Below, in pieces: positions 51,242 to 60,304 of a DNA stretch of 64,000 nucleotides. The stretch covers positions 1,674,001 through 1,738,000 of the forward strand of contig NZ_CP098415.1 in assembly GCF_023702125.1 (NCBI RefSeq), given 5' to 3'. The notes beneath the pieces are model-generated. The model ran no database searches. It was not told where the DNA came from and was given only the letters and a program-made list of their open reading frames with translations. Every line of letters begins with the position of its first letter. Position 1 is the first letter of the stretch. The DNA comes from Halorubrum hochsteinianum. Its GTDB lineage: Archaea > Halobacteriota > Halobacteria > Halobacteriales > Haloferacaceae. The position numbers and the translations under genes were made by a program.

Positions 51242-52066
51242 TTACTCGTCGCTCTCGCCCGCGTCGCCGCCGTCCGCGCCGCCTTCGTCGTCCGCCTCGG
51301 TCTCGTCGTCGTCCGCCTCAGTCTCGTCGTCGTCCGCCTCGTCACCGCCCAGTCCGGCCGCCTCGAAGGCGGCCTCGACCTCGTCGACCGGGACCGTGCG
51401 GAAGCCGTCGGCCTCCGTCACGGTCGCGACTGCGAGGTCCGACGGCTCGAACTCGTCGTCGTGCGCGGCCAGCGCCGCGACGGCGAGTTCGATGCCGTCC
51501 TCCAAGGAGAGGTCGTCCGTCCACTCCTCTTCGAGGTGACCCTGGATGTCCTGCCGGCCGCCGCCGATGACGGTCGCCTTCCACTCGTTGGGCGTCCCCG
51601 AGGGGTCGGCCGCGAACAGGCGCGGCTCGCCGTCGTCGATGCCGCCGATGAGGAGGGCCGCGCCGTACGGTCGCGTGCCGCCGCGCTGGGTGTTCTCCTG
51701 GATGTGGTCCGTGACGAACTTCGTCAGCGTCTCGACGCCGACCGGCTCGCCGTAGCGGAGGCGGTTCCCCTGCGACTGGCGGCGCGCGAGGTCGATCAGC
51801 TGGCGGGCGTCGGCGACGTGGCCCGCGCTCGCGGTGCCGAGGTGGTCGTCGAGCTTGTGGAGCTTCTCGATGCTCTCGGCCTCCATCAGCGACGAGGAGG
51901 GCCGCGACATCGCGACGAAGACGACGCCGTCCGTCGTCCGGACGCCGACGCTCGGCGCGCCGCGAGAGACCGCCTCGCGGGCGTACTCGACCTGGTAGAT
52001 CCGACCGTCCGGCGAGAACAGCGACGTGCCGCGGTCGTACGCCTGCTGATCGTTGTTGCCCATCAT
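51242..52066 (-). CDS. psmC: Proteasome alpha subunit, PsmC (alpha2) type
   Basis: 274 residues, starting MMGNNDQQAYDRG (the second ATG, giving MGNND, is equally possible). The gate and first strand AYDRGTSLFSPDGRIYQVEY and AREAVSRGAPSVGVRTTDGV identify a 20S alpha subunit, closer to haloarchaeal alpha2 (PsmC) than alpha1 from memory. The usual AVDKR-type segment reads VAMSRPSSSLMEAESIEKLH here. The C-terminus is an acidic tandem repeat (EADDDETEADDDETEADDE), 51292-51345. There is no beta subunit in the window. Confidence 0.93.
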   Translation of the reverse strand: MMGNNDQQAYDRGTSLFSPDGRIYQVEYAREAVSRGAPSVGVRTTDGVVFVAMSRPSSSLMEAESIEKLHKLDDHLGTASAGHVADARQLIDLARRQSQGNRLRYGEPVGVETLTKFVTDHIQENTQRGGTRPYGAALLIGGIDDGEPRLFAADPSGTPNEWKATVIGGGRQDIQGHLEEEWTDDLSLEDGIELAVAALAAHDDEFEPSDLAVATVTEADGFRTVPVDEVEAAFEAAGLGGDEADDDETEADDDETEADDEGGADGGDAGESDE

Positions 52067-52238
52067 CGCCGATCACCCGCTCGCGCGGTGTCACGTTCGC
52101 TCATTACACCCACTTACGTCGCGCCGTTGAAAAAGGGTCCGTAACCGGTACGTCTCGGCCGCGTCCGGAACCGCGAGGTCGCCGCGGGGTTCGGTCGCCG
52201 ACGGATATATCCACGCAGGTCGCTTAGGTCGCCTGACA

Positions 52239-53678
52239 TTGACGCTCACACGAACCTCAGCCGCGCTGCTGGCCGCGTTGACGATCCTGTCGGCCGTCGG
52301 CGGGGCGTTCGCGGTCGGCGGCGCGGCGGCGGTACCGGACGCGCGGATCACCGTCGGCGAGGTCGGGGTCTCCCCGGGCGACCCGGCCGTCGGCGAGCGG
52401 ACGGCGCTGAACGTCACCGTCTCGAACTCCGGCGGCAGCGACGCGGCGGCGAACGTGACCGAGGTCCGCGTCCGCGACGCCGACGGCGACGTGCTCGACA
52501 GCGTCTCCGGCGTCGGCGCGCTCTCGGCGGGCGACTCGCTCGACGCGACGCTGTGGACGACCTTCGAGGAGCCGGGCGAGAAGCGGCTCACCGTCGAGGC
52601 CGTCGCGAACCAGTCGACGACCGGCGAGTTCGTCACCGTCAGCCGCGACGCCGTGATCGAGGTGCGGCCGACCGAGGTGTCGCTCGACCTGCGGACCCGC
52701 GCGCTCGACCCCGAGGACCTCCAGAGCGACGACGGGAGCGAGAGCCCGGCGGCCGACCTCGGCGTCGGCGGCATTCAGGGCATCTTCGGCGGTGGCGGCG
52801 GACTCGACGCGAACGACGGCGGACAGGGCGAGGAGTCGCCCCCCGTCGCCGACTCGCCCGTCGCGGTGACCGTGGTCAACACCGGGACGACGACCGCAGA
52901 CCGCGTCAGCCTCCGCGCCGTCGGGACCGCGGTCGAGGGCGGTGGCGACACCGGCGACGGAGACGACGCGGACGGCGACGCCGACGAGACGGTCGACGTC
53001 GGCCCGTTCGTCGTGGAGGACGTCGCGCCCGGCGAAGAGCGGCGGGTGATCGTCGACCTCGGGCCGCTCGACCGCCGCTCGGCGGTGACGGTCTCCGCGG
53101 CGTTCCGCGCCGACACGGACCAGCGGAACGACCGCGGGGCGGACCGGACCGCGGAGTCGACGGTGACGTACCCGGTCCGCGAGGCGACGCCGACCGTGAC
53201 CGACGCGACGGTCCGCGAGGGCGCTGACGGCGCGGTCGTCGTCGACGCCAACCTCGGAAACGCCGGGTCGGGGGAGATGACGGGGGCGGTCGTCTCCGTC
53301 GGGGACGCGCCCGGCGTCGAGCCGACCCCCGCCGGCGGCGAGTACTTCGTCGGGTCGCTCTCCGGGAGCGACTTCGTCGGGGTCGAACTCGAAACGGCGG
53401 TGAACGCCTCCGTGGCGGACGAGATCCCCATCCGCGTCGCCTACACCGAGCGCGGCGTCCGGTACACGGAGACGCTGACGGTGGCGGCCCCCGAGCCGGA
53501 CGACGAGAGCGACGGCGGCGGGACGCTCGGCCGGATCGGCGTCGGTGGCGTCGGGTCGGCGAGCGCGCTCGCCAGCGCGCTCGCGGTCGTCGGCCTCGCC
53601 GGTGCGGTCGGCGTCGCGGTCAGGAGCGGGCGCGTCGGCGGGTCGAGCGACCGGGGGCGCGACGGGCCGGCACCGTGA
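52239..53678 (+). CDS. Secreted CARDB-like protein anchored by a C-terminal helix
   Basis: 479 residues from a TTG start that fits the TATA-like ggatatat at 52203-52210. An N-terminal signal (SAALLAALTILSAVGGAFAV) is followed by repeated Ig-like (CARDB-type) beta domains such as VGERTALNVTVSNSGGSDAA and SPVAVTVVNTGTTTADRVSL. The C-terminal GSASALASALAVVGLAGAVG helix with a basic end anchors it. It overlaps the ABC ATPase gene by 4 nt, so it is probably the extracellular partner of the MacB-type system. Confidence 0.82.
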   Translation: MTLTRTSAALLAALTILSAVGGAFAVGGAAAVPDARITVGEVGVSPGDPAVGERTALNVTVSNSGGSDAAANVTEVRVRDADGDVLDSVSGVGALSAGDSLDATLWTTFEEPGEKRLTVEAVANQSTTGEFVTVSRDAVIEVRPTEVSLDLRTRALDPEDLQSDDGSESPAADLGVGGIQGIFGGGGGLDANDGGQGEESPPVADSPVAVTVVNTGTTTADRVSLRAVGTAVEGGGDTGDGDDADGDADETVDVGPFVVEDVAPGEERRVIVDLGPLDRRSAVTVSAAFRADTDQRNDRGADRTAESTVTYPVREATPTVTDATVREGADGAVVVDANLGNAGSGEMTGAVVSVGDAPGVEPTPAGGEYFVGSLSGSDFVGVELETAVNASVADEIPIRVAYTERGVRYTETLTVAAPEPDDESDGGGTLGRIGVGGVGSASALASALAVVGLAGAVGVAVRSGRVGGSSDRGRDGPAP

Positions 53679-54481
53679 GCGGGAACGCCGCGGACGACGC
53701 CGGAGCCGACGACCCGGCCGTCGGTGACACTCCCGTCGGCGACCCACCGGTCCGCGACGACTACGGCGTCGCGCTCCGGGGCGTCGTCAAGCGCTACCCG
53801 AGCGGCGGCGGCGACCCGGTGGTCGCGCTCGACGAGGTCGACTTTGCGGTCCGACCGGGCGAGTTCGTCGCGGTGGTCGGCCCCAGCGGGTCCGGGAAGT
53901 CGACGCTACTGAACGTGCTGGGGCTGCTCGACGACCCCACCGCGGGCCGTCGCCTGCTCGACGGCACCGACGTGACGGACCTCTCGGTGGCCGAGCGCAC
54001 TCGGGCGCGAAAGGAGTCGATCGGGTTCGTTTTTCAGGACTTCCACCTGCTGCCGACGCTGACCGCGGTCGAGAACGTCGCGATGCCGACCGCGTTCGAC
54101 CCCGGGGAGGCGAGCGACCGCGCCGCGGACCTCCTCTCGCGGTTCGGGCTCGGCGACCGGCTCGACCACGAGCCGAGCGAGCTCTCCGGCGGCCAGAAGC
54201 AGCGCGTCGCCATCGCCCGCGCGCTGATCAACGAGCCGGCCGTGCTGCTCGCGGACGAGCCGACGGGGAACCTCGACACGGAGACCGGCGAGTCGATCCT
54301 CGCCGAGTTCGAGCGCGTGAACGCCGAGGGGGTCGCCGTCGTCGCGGTCACGCACGACCCGCTCGTCGAGCGGTACGCCGACCGCGTCGTCGACCTCACC
54401 GACGGGGTGATGACCGGCGGGCTGCCGGGAGACGGCGCGTCTTCGTCCAGCGACCCCACGGCCGCCCGAGGTGACCGATGA
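53675..54481 (+). CDS. MacB/LolD-type ABC ATPase
   Basis: 268 residues from a GTG overlapping the upstream stop. After an acidic head the ATPase starts VALRGVVKRYPSGGGDPVVA. It has Walker A GPSGSGKST, the RKESIGFVFQDFHLLPTLTA segment typical of the MacB/LolD group, signature LSGGQKQR and Walker B VLLADEPTGNLDT. It overlaps the permease gene by 4 nt (ATGA). Such pairs drive mechanotransmission, not classic transport. Confidence 0.93.
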   Translation: MSGNAADDAGADDPAVGDTPVGDPPVRDDYGVALRGVVKRYPSGGGDPVVALDEVDFAVRPGEFVAVVGPSGSGKSTLLNVLGLLDDPTAGRRLLDGTDVTDLSVAERTRARKESIGFVFQDFHLLPTLTAVENVAMPTAFDPGEASDRAADLLSRFGLGDRLDHEPSELSGGQKQRVAIARALINEPAVLLADEPTGNLDTETGESILAEFERVNAEGVAVVAVTHDPLVERYADRVVDLTDGVMTGGLPGDGASSSSDPTAARGDR

Positions 54482-55659
54482 GCGACCGGAGCGCCGACGG
54501 ACTCGCCGGCTGGCTCCGCGGGTGGGGTCCCGCGGTGTCGATGGCGTCGCGGAACCTCCGCCGGAACCGGGTGCGGACCGCGCTGGCCGTGCTGGGCGTC
54601 TGTATCGGCGTCCTCGCGGTCGCGGCGCTCGGCATCTTCGGGAACGTGCTGGCGCTCGGGGCCGACGACGCCATCGGCGACATCGGGACGCAGGTCGTCG
54701 TCTCGCCGAACGCGGACGCCGGCGTCGAGTCGCTGTCGAACGCGGACGTCGCGTCGATCCGGCGCGCGGTCGACGGGGCCGCCGGCGGCGGGGCGGCCGT
54801 CGTCCCGCTGTACTCCGACAGCGCCACCGTCGCGCGGCAGGGCGACCAGACGTTCGCGACGGTGTACGGGGTCGAGGAGCCGGCGCTCGCGTACGAGGCC
54901 GCCGAGGGGAGGTTGCCGGAGCGCCACCGTCAGGGGGCGATCCTCGGCGCGGGCATCGCCGAGGACCTCGGGGCCGGGGCGGGCGACACCGTGGAGATCG
55001 CCGGCTCGCAGGTGCGGGTGATCGCGGTGCTGGTCGAGAGCCAGACGTTCAGCCCGGTGGCCCCCGACGACGCGGTCTACCTCCCGGAGTCGGCGTTCTC
55101 GGCCGACGGCTACGCGCAAGCGCTTGTCATCTCCGACTCCGGCGAGGCGGCTCGCGTCGCGGCCGACGCGATCCGCGAGGAGGTGAACGCGCGCGAAGAG
55201 CGCGTGGAGCTGTTCGAACTGGCCGCCCTCGTCGACGAGATAAACGAGTTCTTCGGCCTGCTCTCGACGTTCCTGCTCGGGCTCGGTGCCATCTCCCTCG
55301 TCGTCGCCGGGGTCTCCATCCTCAACGTGATGTTGATGAGCACCGTCGAGCGCAGACAGGAGATCGGGGTGATGCGCGCGGTCGGCGTCGCCCGCCGCGA
55401 CGTGTTGCGCGTCCTCCTCGCCGAGGCCGGCCTGATCGGCGCGGTCGGGGCCGCGGCGGGCACGCTGCTCACCGTCCTGCTCGTCGCCGGCCTCGTGGTC
55501 GCGGCCGAGGAGGTCGACGCCGCGCTCGCGCTCGACCCGACGAACGGCTACTACCTCCTCCTGGCGCTCGTCTTCGGCGTCGGCGTCGGGATCGTCAGCG
55601 GCGCGTACCCCGCGTGGAAGGCCGCCAACGAGCGGCCGGTCGAAGCGCTGCGGAGTTGA
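54478..55659 (+). CDS. MacB-type ABC permease (FtsX domain)
   Basis: 393 residues starting MSDRSADGLAGWLRGWGPAV. One N-terminal helix (RTALAVLGVCIGVLAVAALG) is followed by a large extracytoplasmic MacB core domain (IGDIGTQVVVSPNADAGVES). Three C-terminal helices follow with the FtsX motif AISLVVAGVSILNVMLMSTV and ERRQEIGVMRAVGVARRDVL, ending PAWKAANERPVEALRS. It forms a tripartite cell-surface system with the upstream ATPase and CARDB protein. The cargo is unknown. Confidence 0.93.
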   Translation: MSDRSADGLAGWLRGWGPAVSMASRNLRRNRVRTALAVLGVCIGVLAVAALGIFGNVLALGADDAIGDIGTQVVVSPNADAGVESLSNADVASIRRAVDGAAGGGAAVVPLYSDSATVARQGDQTFATVYGVEEPALAYEAAEGRLPERHRQGAILGAGIAEDLGAGAGDTVEIAGSQVRVIAVLVESQTFSPVAPDDAVYLPESAFSADGYAQALVISDSGEAARVAADAIREEVNAREERVELFELAALVDEINEFFGLLSTFLLGLGAISLVVAGVSILNVMLMSTVERRQEIGVMRAVGVARRDVLRVLLAEAGLIGAVGAAAGTLLTVLLVAGLVVAAEEVDAALALDPTNGYYLLLALVFGVGVGIVSGAYPAWKAANERPVEALRS

Positions 55660-55889
55660 ACGCGGGAGGGATCGGGGAACTCCGAGGCGTTCACCGAGGC
55701 CGAGGGGTCGGTGGCGAGCGGACCCGACGGGAGACCCCGCCGAACGCTTCTCAGGCGGACGCGAGATCGAACGAGACGGCCGGTCGCTGAAGCGTGCGAG
55801 CCAATCGAGCCCGTCCCTCATGCGCGCCGCCCCGGCGGGAGACGGTACGCGGTAGCAGGGACAGTCGGTCGAAGGCCCGTAGCGACGAT

Positions 55890-57035
55890 TCAGTCGTTTC
55901 CGTCGTTCCCGTTCTCGCTACCGTTGCCACCGTCGCCGGCCCCGTTCGGGTTCGCCGACGTCGTCTCCGCGGGGCACAGGATAACGTCCTCGGCCTTCGA
56001 CTCGTAGACGCCTACTTCCTCGTGCTGGGTGAAGAAGGACACCAGCACGACCGCGTCTTGGTAGTCGCGGTCCGCTCCCTCGTTAAACTCGAAGAGGTAC
56101 ACCGCCTGGTTGTCGTCGAGCGTCACCTCGCCGTCATCGATGTACGGCTCGACGTACGCCGCCGCGGACTGCTGTCCCTCGCCGCTGCTGAACGACGGTG
56201 CCTCGTCGCCGTCGCGGTAGACGCGGACGTTGTCGGAGTTCTCGGTGCTGGAGACGTGCGTCCACGTGTATCCGACGAACTCACAATCAAATCCGAACAC
56301 GTTACAGTCGTACTCGGGCCGTGCGCCCGCCGCCTGGACCTCGACATCCGTCTCCGGATCCTGTCTAGAGATGCCGTACGATCCGACTACCTCGTCGGTG
56401 TCGTTCTGTGCCGTCCACGCATGGACGCGCTCGCCGCCGAGATGGACGCTGACGTTCACCGGCGGGTCGGCCGTCTCGGACGACCACCCCGTCCCAACGA
56501 ACTTTACGTTCGCCGTGTAGTCGGTCGTCGCCTCCACCCGGCTCCCGTCGATGACGAACCCACCGCGCTCGACCGGAATCGTACGCGAAGAGAGGATGTA
56601 CCCCCCGCCGCCACCGTTATGGGTTAGATCCACGGACACCTCGCCGGTGTCCGCGTCACAGACCGCCGACTCGTCGAGTTCCACATCCAGTTGCTCGCCG
56701 GCGGCCCACGTTCCGTCCGCGAACGCCCCCGCGTCAAACTCCGACAACGGGACCCGAGTCCGACTTTCGCCCTCTCCGATTACGACAGAGAGCGCGTCGA
56801 CGTCGACGGACTCGCCACCCCGGTGAACGAACTCCAGCGTGTGCCGCGTCTCGTTTCCGCCGATCTCCACCTCGATGGACTGTTCGCTCGCGACGAACGG
56901 AGGCGGCGACTCTAGCGTGTCGCCGAAGCCGAGGACCAGTACCGTCGTCGTCGCCGCGAGCGCGACGACGATGGCGAACATGAGAACCGCTCCGACGACC
57001 GGTGAGATCCCGCGATCATCGAAGCGAGAGGACAT
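55890..57035 (-). CDS. Type IV pilin-like protein with large C-terminal domain
   Basis: 381 residues from the ATG at 57035. The class III signal is MSSRFDDRG then ISPVVGAVLMFAIVVALAAT, the haloarchaeal pilin signature cleaved by PibD before ISPVVG. The mature protein is a long beta-rich domain (VDALSVVIGEGESRTRVPLS, ERGGFVIDGSRVEATTDYTA), unusually large for a pilin, with a Gly/Asn-rich tail (NGAGDGGNGSENGNDGND). It stands alone, so it is possibly an adhesive minor pilin. A palindrome precedes the start. Confidence 0.88.
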   Translation of the reverse strand: MSSRFDDRGISPVVGAVLMFAIVVALAATTTVLVLGFGDTLESPPPFVASEQSIEVEIGGNETRHTLEFVHRGGESVDVDALSVVIGEGESRTRVPLSEFDAGAFADGTWAAGEQLDVELDESAVCDADTGEVSVDLTHNGGGGGYILSSRTIPVERGGFVIDGSRVEATTDYTANVKFVGTGWSSETADPPVNVSVHLGGERVHAWTAQNDTDEVVGSYGISRQDPETDVEVQAAGARPEYDCNVFGFDCEFVGYTWTHVSSTENSDNVRVYRDGDEAPSFSSGEGQQSAAAYVEPYIDDGEVTLDDNQAVYLFEFNEGADRDYQDAVVLVSFFTQHEEVGVYESKAEDVILCPAETTSANPNGAGDGGNGSENGNDGND

Positions 57036-57036
57036 A

Positions 57037-57062
57037 ACGTGACTGTCACGTATATAATTCAA
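57037..57062 (-). promoter_or_regulatory. Pilin promoter with 15-bp palindrome
   Basis: ACGTGAC-T-GTCACGT (57037-57051) is a perfect 7-1-7 inverted repeat directly between the pilin ATG and an A/T-rich tatataattc (57051-57060). It covers the likely transcription start and is a candidate repressor site. Confidence 0.65.
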
Positions 57063-57237
57063 AACTCTTCTGGAAAAATTATCGAATTTGATACAATCCA
57101 GATCCGTTCACCCGCGGTTCGTCGCATACCCCGTACACGAGCCGGAAGCCGCGGTATCGACGCACGCACACCACCGGTGGTGTCGTCCGTTCGGTGGCCG
57201 CGTGGTCCGTGGTGGGCGGATATCGATTCATCGCTCG

Positions 57238-57789
57238 TCACGCGGCCGCGCGACGCGCCACCAGTCGGACCGCGATGCCGACCGCATAGCCGACGGCCCC
57301 GAGCGCGACCGCGAGCGGCAGGCCGAACTCGACGACCGACTCCAGCCCGCCCATCAGTTCGGCCCGGGCCGACCCGTGCGCGAATCCAAGCATCCGCGGG
57401 TAGGTGTACCGGGAGCCGCCCGTCCACTCGCCGGTGAGGAGCCCCACCAGCGGCGGAAACGTGTATCCCCAGACGGCGATCAGACCGAGCGACCCGACAG
57501 TCGACGCGAGGCCCGCTCCGAAAAACCCGGCGGCGACGGCGATCGCCGGCGCGATCACGAGCCAGCCGAAGAAGGCGTAGAGGCCGACGCTCGCTCCCGC
57601 GAGGAACGCGACCGACGCGACCGCGAGCAGGACCCCGACCGACAGTAGGAGGAGCCGGCGCGGACGGCGGTCGCCGAGGACGTGTCGGCGGAGCCGACCG
57701 CTACTGGACCGATCGCTGTCCGCGAGATCGCCGTCGAGACTGTCGCTACCGAGTCGGTCGTTGTCGGGCGAGTCGCCGGGAGGGCTCAC
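57238..57789 (-). CDS. Membrane protein of unknown function
   Basis: 183 residues starting MSPPGDSPDNDRLGSDSLDG. A hydrophilic head of about 45 residues precedes four hydrophobic segments (LLLLSVGVLLAVASVAFLAG, LYAFFGWLVIAPAIAVAAGF, VGSLGLIAVWGYTFPPLVGL, GLPLAVALGAVGYAVGIAVR). I recognise no family; similar proteins are scattered in haloarchaea as hypothetical. It lies between the pilin gene and pdxS. Confidence 0.65.
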   Translation of the reverse strand: MSPPGDSPDNDRLGSDSLDGDLADSDRSSSGRLRRHVLGDRRPRRLLLLSVGVLLAVASVAFLAGASVGLYAFFGWLVIAPAIAVAAGFFGAGLASTVGSLGLIAVWGYTFPPLVGLLTGEWTGGSRYTYPRMLGFAHGSARAELMGGLESVVEFGLPLAVALGAVGYAVGIAVRLVARRAAA

Positions 57790-57850
57790 GTCGTGTGGCC
57801 CGATGCCCGGGAAAATACGTCTTGTGCCGACTGCGAGTCCGTTCGACCGC

Positions 57851-58759
57851 TCAGACGCCGCGGCCCTGGAGCTGCTCTTCCTCCTCCATGTCCTCGTTGG
57901 ACTGCCCTTTCATCCCCTTGCCCGTGCCGCTGGCGATCCGGGCGAGCTCCTCGGGGTCGTCCCAGTTGTTAACGGCCTCCACGATGGCGTTGCCCATCGC
58001 CGCGGGGTCCTCCGCCCCGAAGATGCCGGAGCCGACGAAGATGCCGTCGCAGCCGTGGTACATCATCAGCGCGGCGTCGGCGGGCGTCGCGATGCCGCCG
58101 GCCGCGAAGTTGACGACCGGGAGCCGCTCGGCCTCGGCGGTCTCGTGGACCAGGTCGCGGGGCGCGCCGTGTTCGCGGGCCCACTTCTCGCGCTCTTCGT
58201 GGTTGAGACCGGTGAGCGTCCGGATCTGATTTTTGATGGTGCGCTGGTGTTTGACGGCCTGGTTCACGTCGCCCGTGCCGGCCTCGCCCTTCGTCCGGAT
58301 CATCGCCGCGCCCTCGTGGATGCGCCGGAGCGCCTCGGGGAGGTTCCGGGCCCCGCAGACGAACGGCGAGGTGAAGTCGCGCTTGTCGGTGTGGTACTCG
58401 TCGTCGGCGGGCGTGAGCACCTCCGACTCGTCGATCATGTCGACGCCGAGCGCCTCCAGGATCTCCGCCTCCTTGCGGTGGCCGATCCGCGATTTCCCCA
58501 TCACCGGAATGGAGACCTCGTCGATGATCTCGGGGACGCGCTCGGGGTCGGGCATCCGCGCGACGCCGCCGCGCTTGCGGATGTCGGCCGGCACGTGTTC
58601 GAGCACCATCACGGCGACCGCGCCCGCGTCCTCCGCGATCCGGGCCTGTTCGCGGTTGACGACGTCCATGATGACGCCGCCCTTCTGCATCTGCGCGAAG
58701 CCGCGCTTGACAAGCTCGGTCCCGCGCTTCAGCTCCTCTAAGTCCGTGGCCTCTGGCAT
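57851..58759 (-). CDS. pdxS: Pyridoxal 5'-phosphate synthase lyase subunit PdxS
   Basis: 302 residues from the ATG at 58759 ([20 protein letters not shown]). [10 protein letters not shown] holds the first-strand Asp, [11 protein letters not shown] carries the Schiff-base lysine K89, [12 protein letters not shown] the phosphate-binding loop with the second lysine, and [20 protein letters not shown] the C-terminal site. It makes PLP from ribose 5-phosphate, glyceraldehyde 3-phosphate and ammonia. The glutaminase PdxT is not in the window. The C-terminus is a short acidic/Gln tail. Confidence 0.97.
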   Translation of the reverse strand: MPEATDLEELKRGTELVKRGFAQMQKGGVIMDVVNREQARIAEDAGAVAVMVLEHVPADIRKRGGVARMPDPERVPEIIDEVSIPVMGKSRIGHRKEAEILEALGVDMIDESEVLTPADDEYHTDKRDFTSPFVCGARNLPEALRRIHEGAAMIRTKGEAGTGDVNQAVKHQRTIKNQIRTLTGLNHEEREKWAREHGAPRDLVHETAEAERLPVVNFAAGGIATPADAALMMYHGCDGIFVGSGIFGAEDPAAMGNAIVEAVNNWDDPEELARIASGTGKGMKGQSNEDMEEEEQLQGRGV

Positions 58760-58900
58760 GAATACTGGTAGGGTCGCCGGCCACTTAACGGGTCGCTTTC
58801 GGGGGGATGGACGGTCAAGAGCGCCGCTCGCGCCCGAACCCGTTCGGGGGGTCGCCGCTCGCTCGGAACCACCGCAACGGCGAAGTCCCCGCCCGTCCGA

Positions 58901-59596
58901 GTGACGGTCGTGACTACCGGAGCGATCCTCGCCGGCGGGCGCTCGACGCGCTTCGGCGACGCGGACAAGTCCGTCGCACGGATCGCCGGCGTGCCGATGG
59001 TCCGCCGGGTCGCCGACCGGCTCGCGGGGACCGACGACCCGGTTCCGCCCGGGGCCGACCGCGCCAGCGGCGGCGACGCGGTCGTCGACGAACTCGCCGT
59101 CAACTGCCGCCCCGACCAGCGGGATGCGATCGCCGAGGCGCTGTCCGGCGTTCCGCTCCCCGTCCGCTGGGCGATCGACGAGGAACCGGACCTCGGGCCG
59201 CTGGCCGGAATCGGGAACGCCTGCCGGGCCGCGACCGAGCCGTACGCCGCCGTCGTCGCCTGCGACATGCCGTTCGTCGACCCCGCCTTCCTCGCGGCGA
59301 TGCGCGAGACGGTCGCGGAGTCGGGGGCCGAGGCGGCCGTCCCGCGGCTCGAAGACCGCTGGTATCAGACGACGCAGGCGGTGTACGCGGCCGAGTCGGC
59401 GGCGGAGGCCTGTCAGCGTGCGCTCGACCGCGGCGACCGCAAGGTGCTCGCGCTGGTGGACCAGGTGGACGCCGTCGTCGTCGACGACGAGGCGATCCGG
59501 TCGCTGACGGCCGAACTGACGTTCACGAACGTCAACACGCGGCCGGAGCTTGACGAGGCGGAGCGGGCGGTCGCTGCCGCGGCCGACGCCGCCTGA
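58901..59596 (+). CDS. mobA: Molybdenum cofactor guanylyltransferase MobA
   Basis: 231 residues from a GTG ([20 protein letters not shown]). The nucleotide-binding loop [20 protein letters not shown], the [13 protein letters not shown] segment and [14 protein letters not shown] are those of MobA/MobB-type transferases. It adds GMP to molybdopterin for bis-MGD enzymes. The tungstate importer at 42-45 kb supplies a related metal. A second GTG three codons later is an alternative start. Confidence 0.9.
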   Translation: MTVVTTGAILAGGRSTRFGDADKSVARIAGVPMVRRVADRLAGTDDPVPPGADRASGGDAVVDELAVNCRPDQRDAIAEALSGVPLPVRWAIDEEPDLGPLAGIGNACRAATEPYAAVVACDMPFVDPAFLAAMRETVAESGAEAAVPRLEDRWYQTTQAVYAAESAAEACQRALDRGDRKVLALVDQVDAVVVDDEAIRSLTAELTFTNVNTRPELDEAERAVAAAADAA

Positions 59597-59628
59597 ACCG
59601 GAGAGAAGTGGGGCCGCCGGCCGCGGCG

Positions 59629-60198
59629 TCAGTCGGTCAGCGTCTCGTACGCCTCGTTGAGCCGCTTGAACTCCTCCTCGTCGCCGTCCTCGCCGTCCGG
59701 GTGGAGCCGCTTCGCGCGCTCGCGGTACGTCCGGCGCACCGTCTCCCCGTCGGCCGTGCGGTCGAGGCCGAGCGTCTCGTACGCCTCGCGCTCCGTCATC
59801 CGGTCGGTCGACGGCGCGCGATCTCGGGGACCCCTCGCCCCGGAGCCGCGGGGACCGCCCGGACCGCGAGCGCCGCGCCGACTCCCGCCCGGCCCCGCAC
59901 CCGGGCCGCGACCCCCGTCGGCAGCGCCGGCGGCGCGGTACGCGCGCTCCCGGTTGGCCTCGGCGCGGGCGCGCTGTCTGGCGCGCTCGCGCTCCGTCGG
60001 CCCCGCCTGCTCGGCGGACCGCCGGGCCTGATCGCGGAGGCGGCCGCTGGCGTGGTACCAGAGGAAGTACGAGACGGCACCGAACGGCACCGCGAGCGCC
60101 AACGCGATCGGGTGGAGCACGATCCCGGCGATCACGAGGAGCGCCGTCATGCCGACGAACGTCCCGGCGAGCCCCACGACGATCGTTCGGTTCGTCAC
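59629..60198 (-). CDS. Membrane-anchored J-domain protein
   Basis: 189 residues from a GTG at 60198. Two N-terminal hydrophobic segments ([40 protein letters not shown]) precede a positively charged Gly/Arg linker. The C-terminus is a J domain: [20 protein letters not shown] with the HPD tripeptide in [20 protein letters not shown] and ending [10 protein letters not shown] proteins stimulate Hsp70 (DnaK) ATPase; this one would act at the membrane. Confidence 0.88.
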   Translation of the reverse strand: MTNRTIVVGLAGTFVGMTALLVIAGIVLHPIALALAVPFGAVSYFLWYHASGRLRDQARRSAEQAGPTERERARQRARAEANRERAYRAAGAADGGRGPGAGPGGSRRGARGPGGPRGSGARGPRDRAPSTDRMTEREAYETLGLDRTADGETVRRTYRERAKRLHPDGEDGDEEEFKRLNEAYETLTD

Positions 60199-60304
60199 GG
60201 CCGCATTCGGGGTCGCAGAACCGTAAGGCTCTCGCCGACGGACTGCCCTGCGGGCCGGCGTCGCCTCCGCACCGTTTATGACCGCGGCCGCCCGGGTACG
60301 GGGT

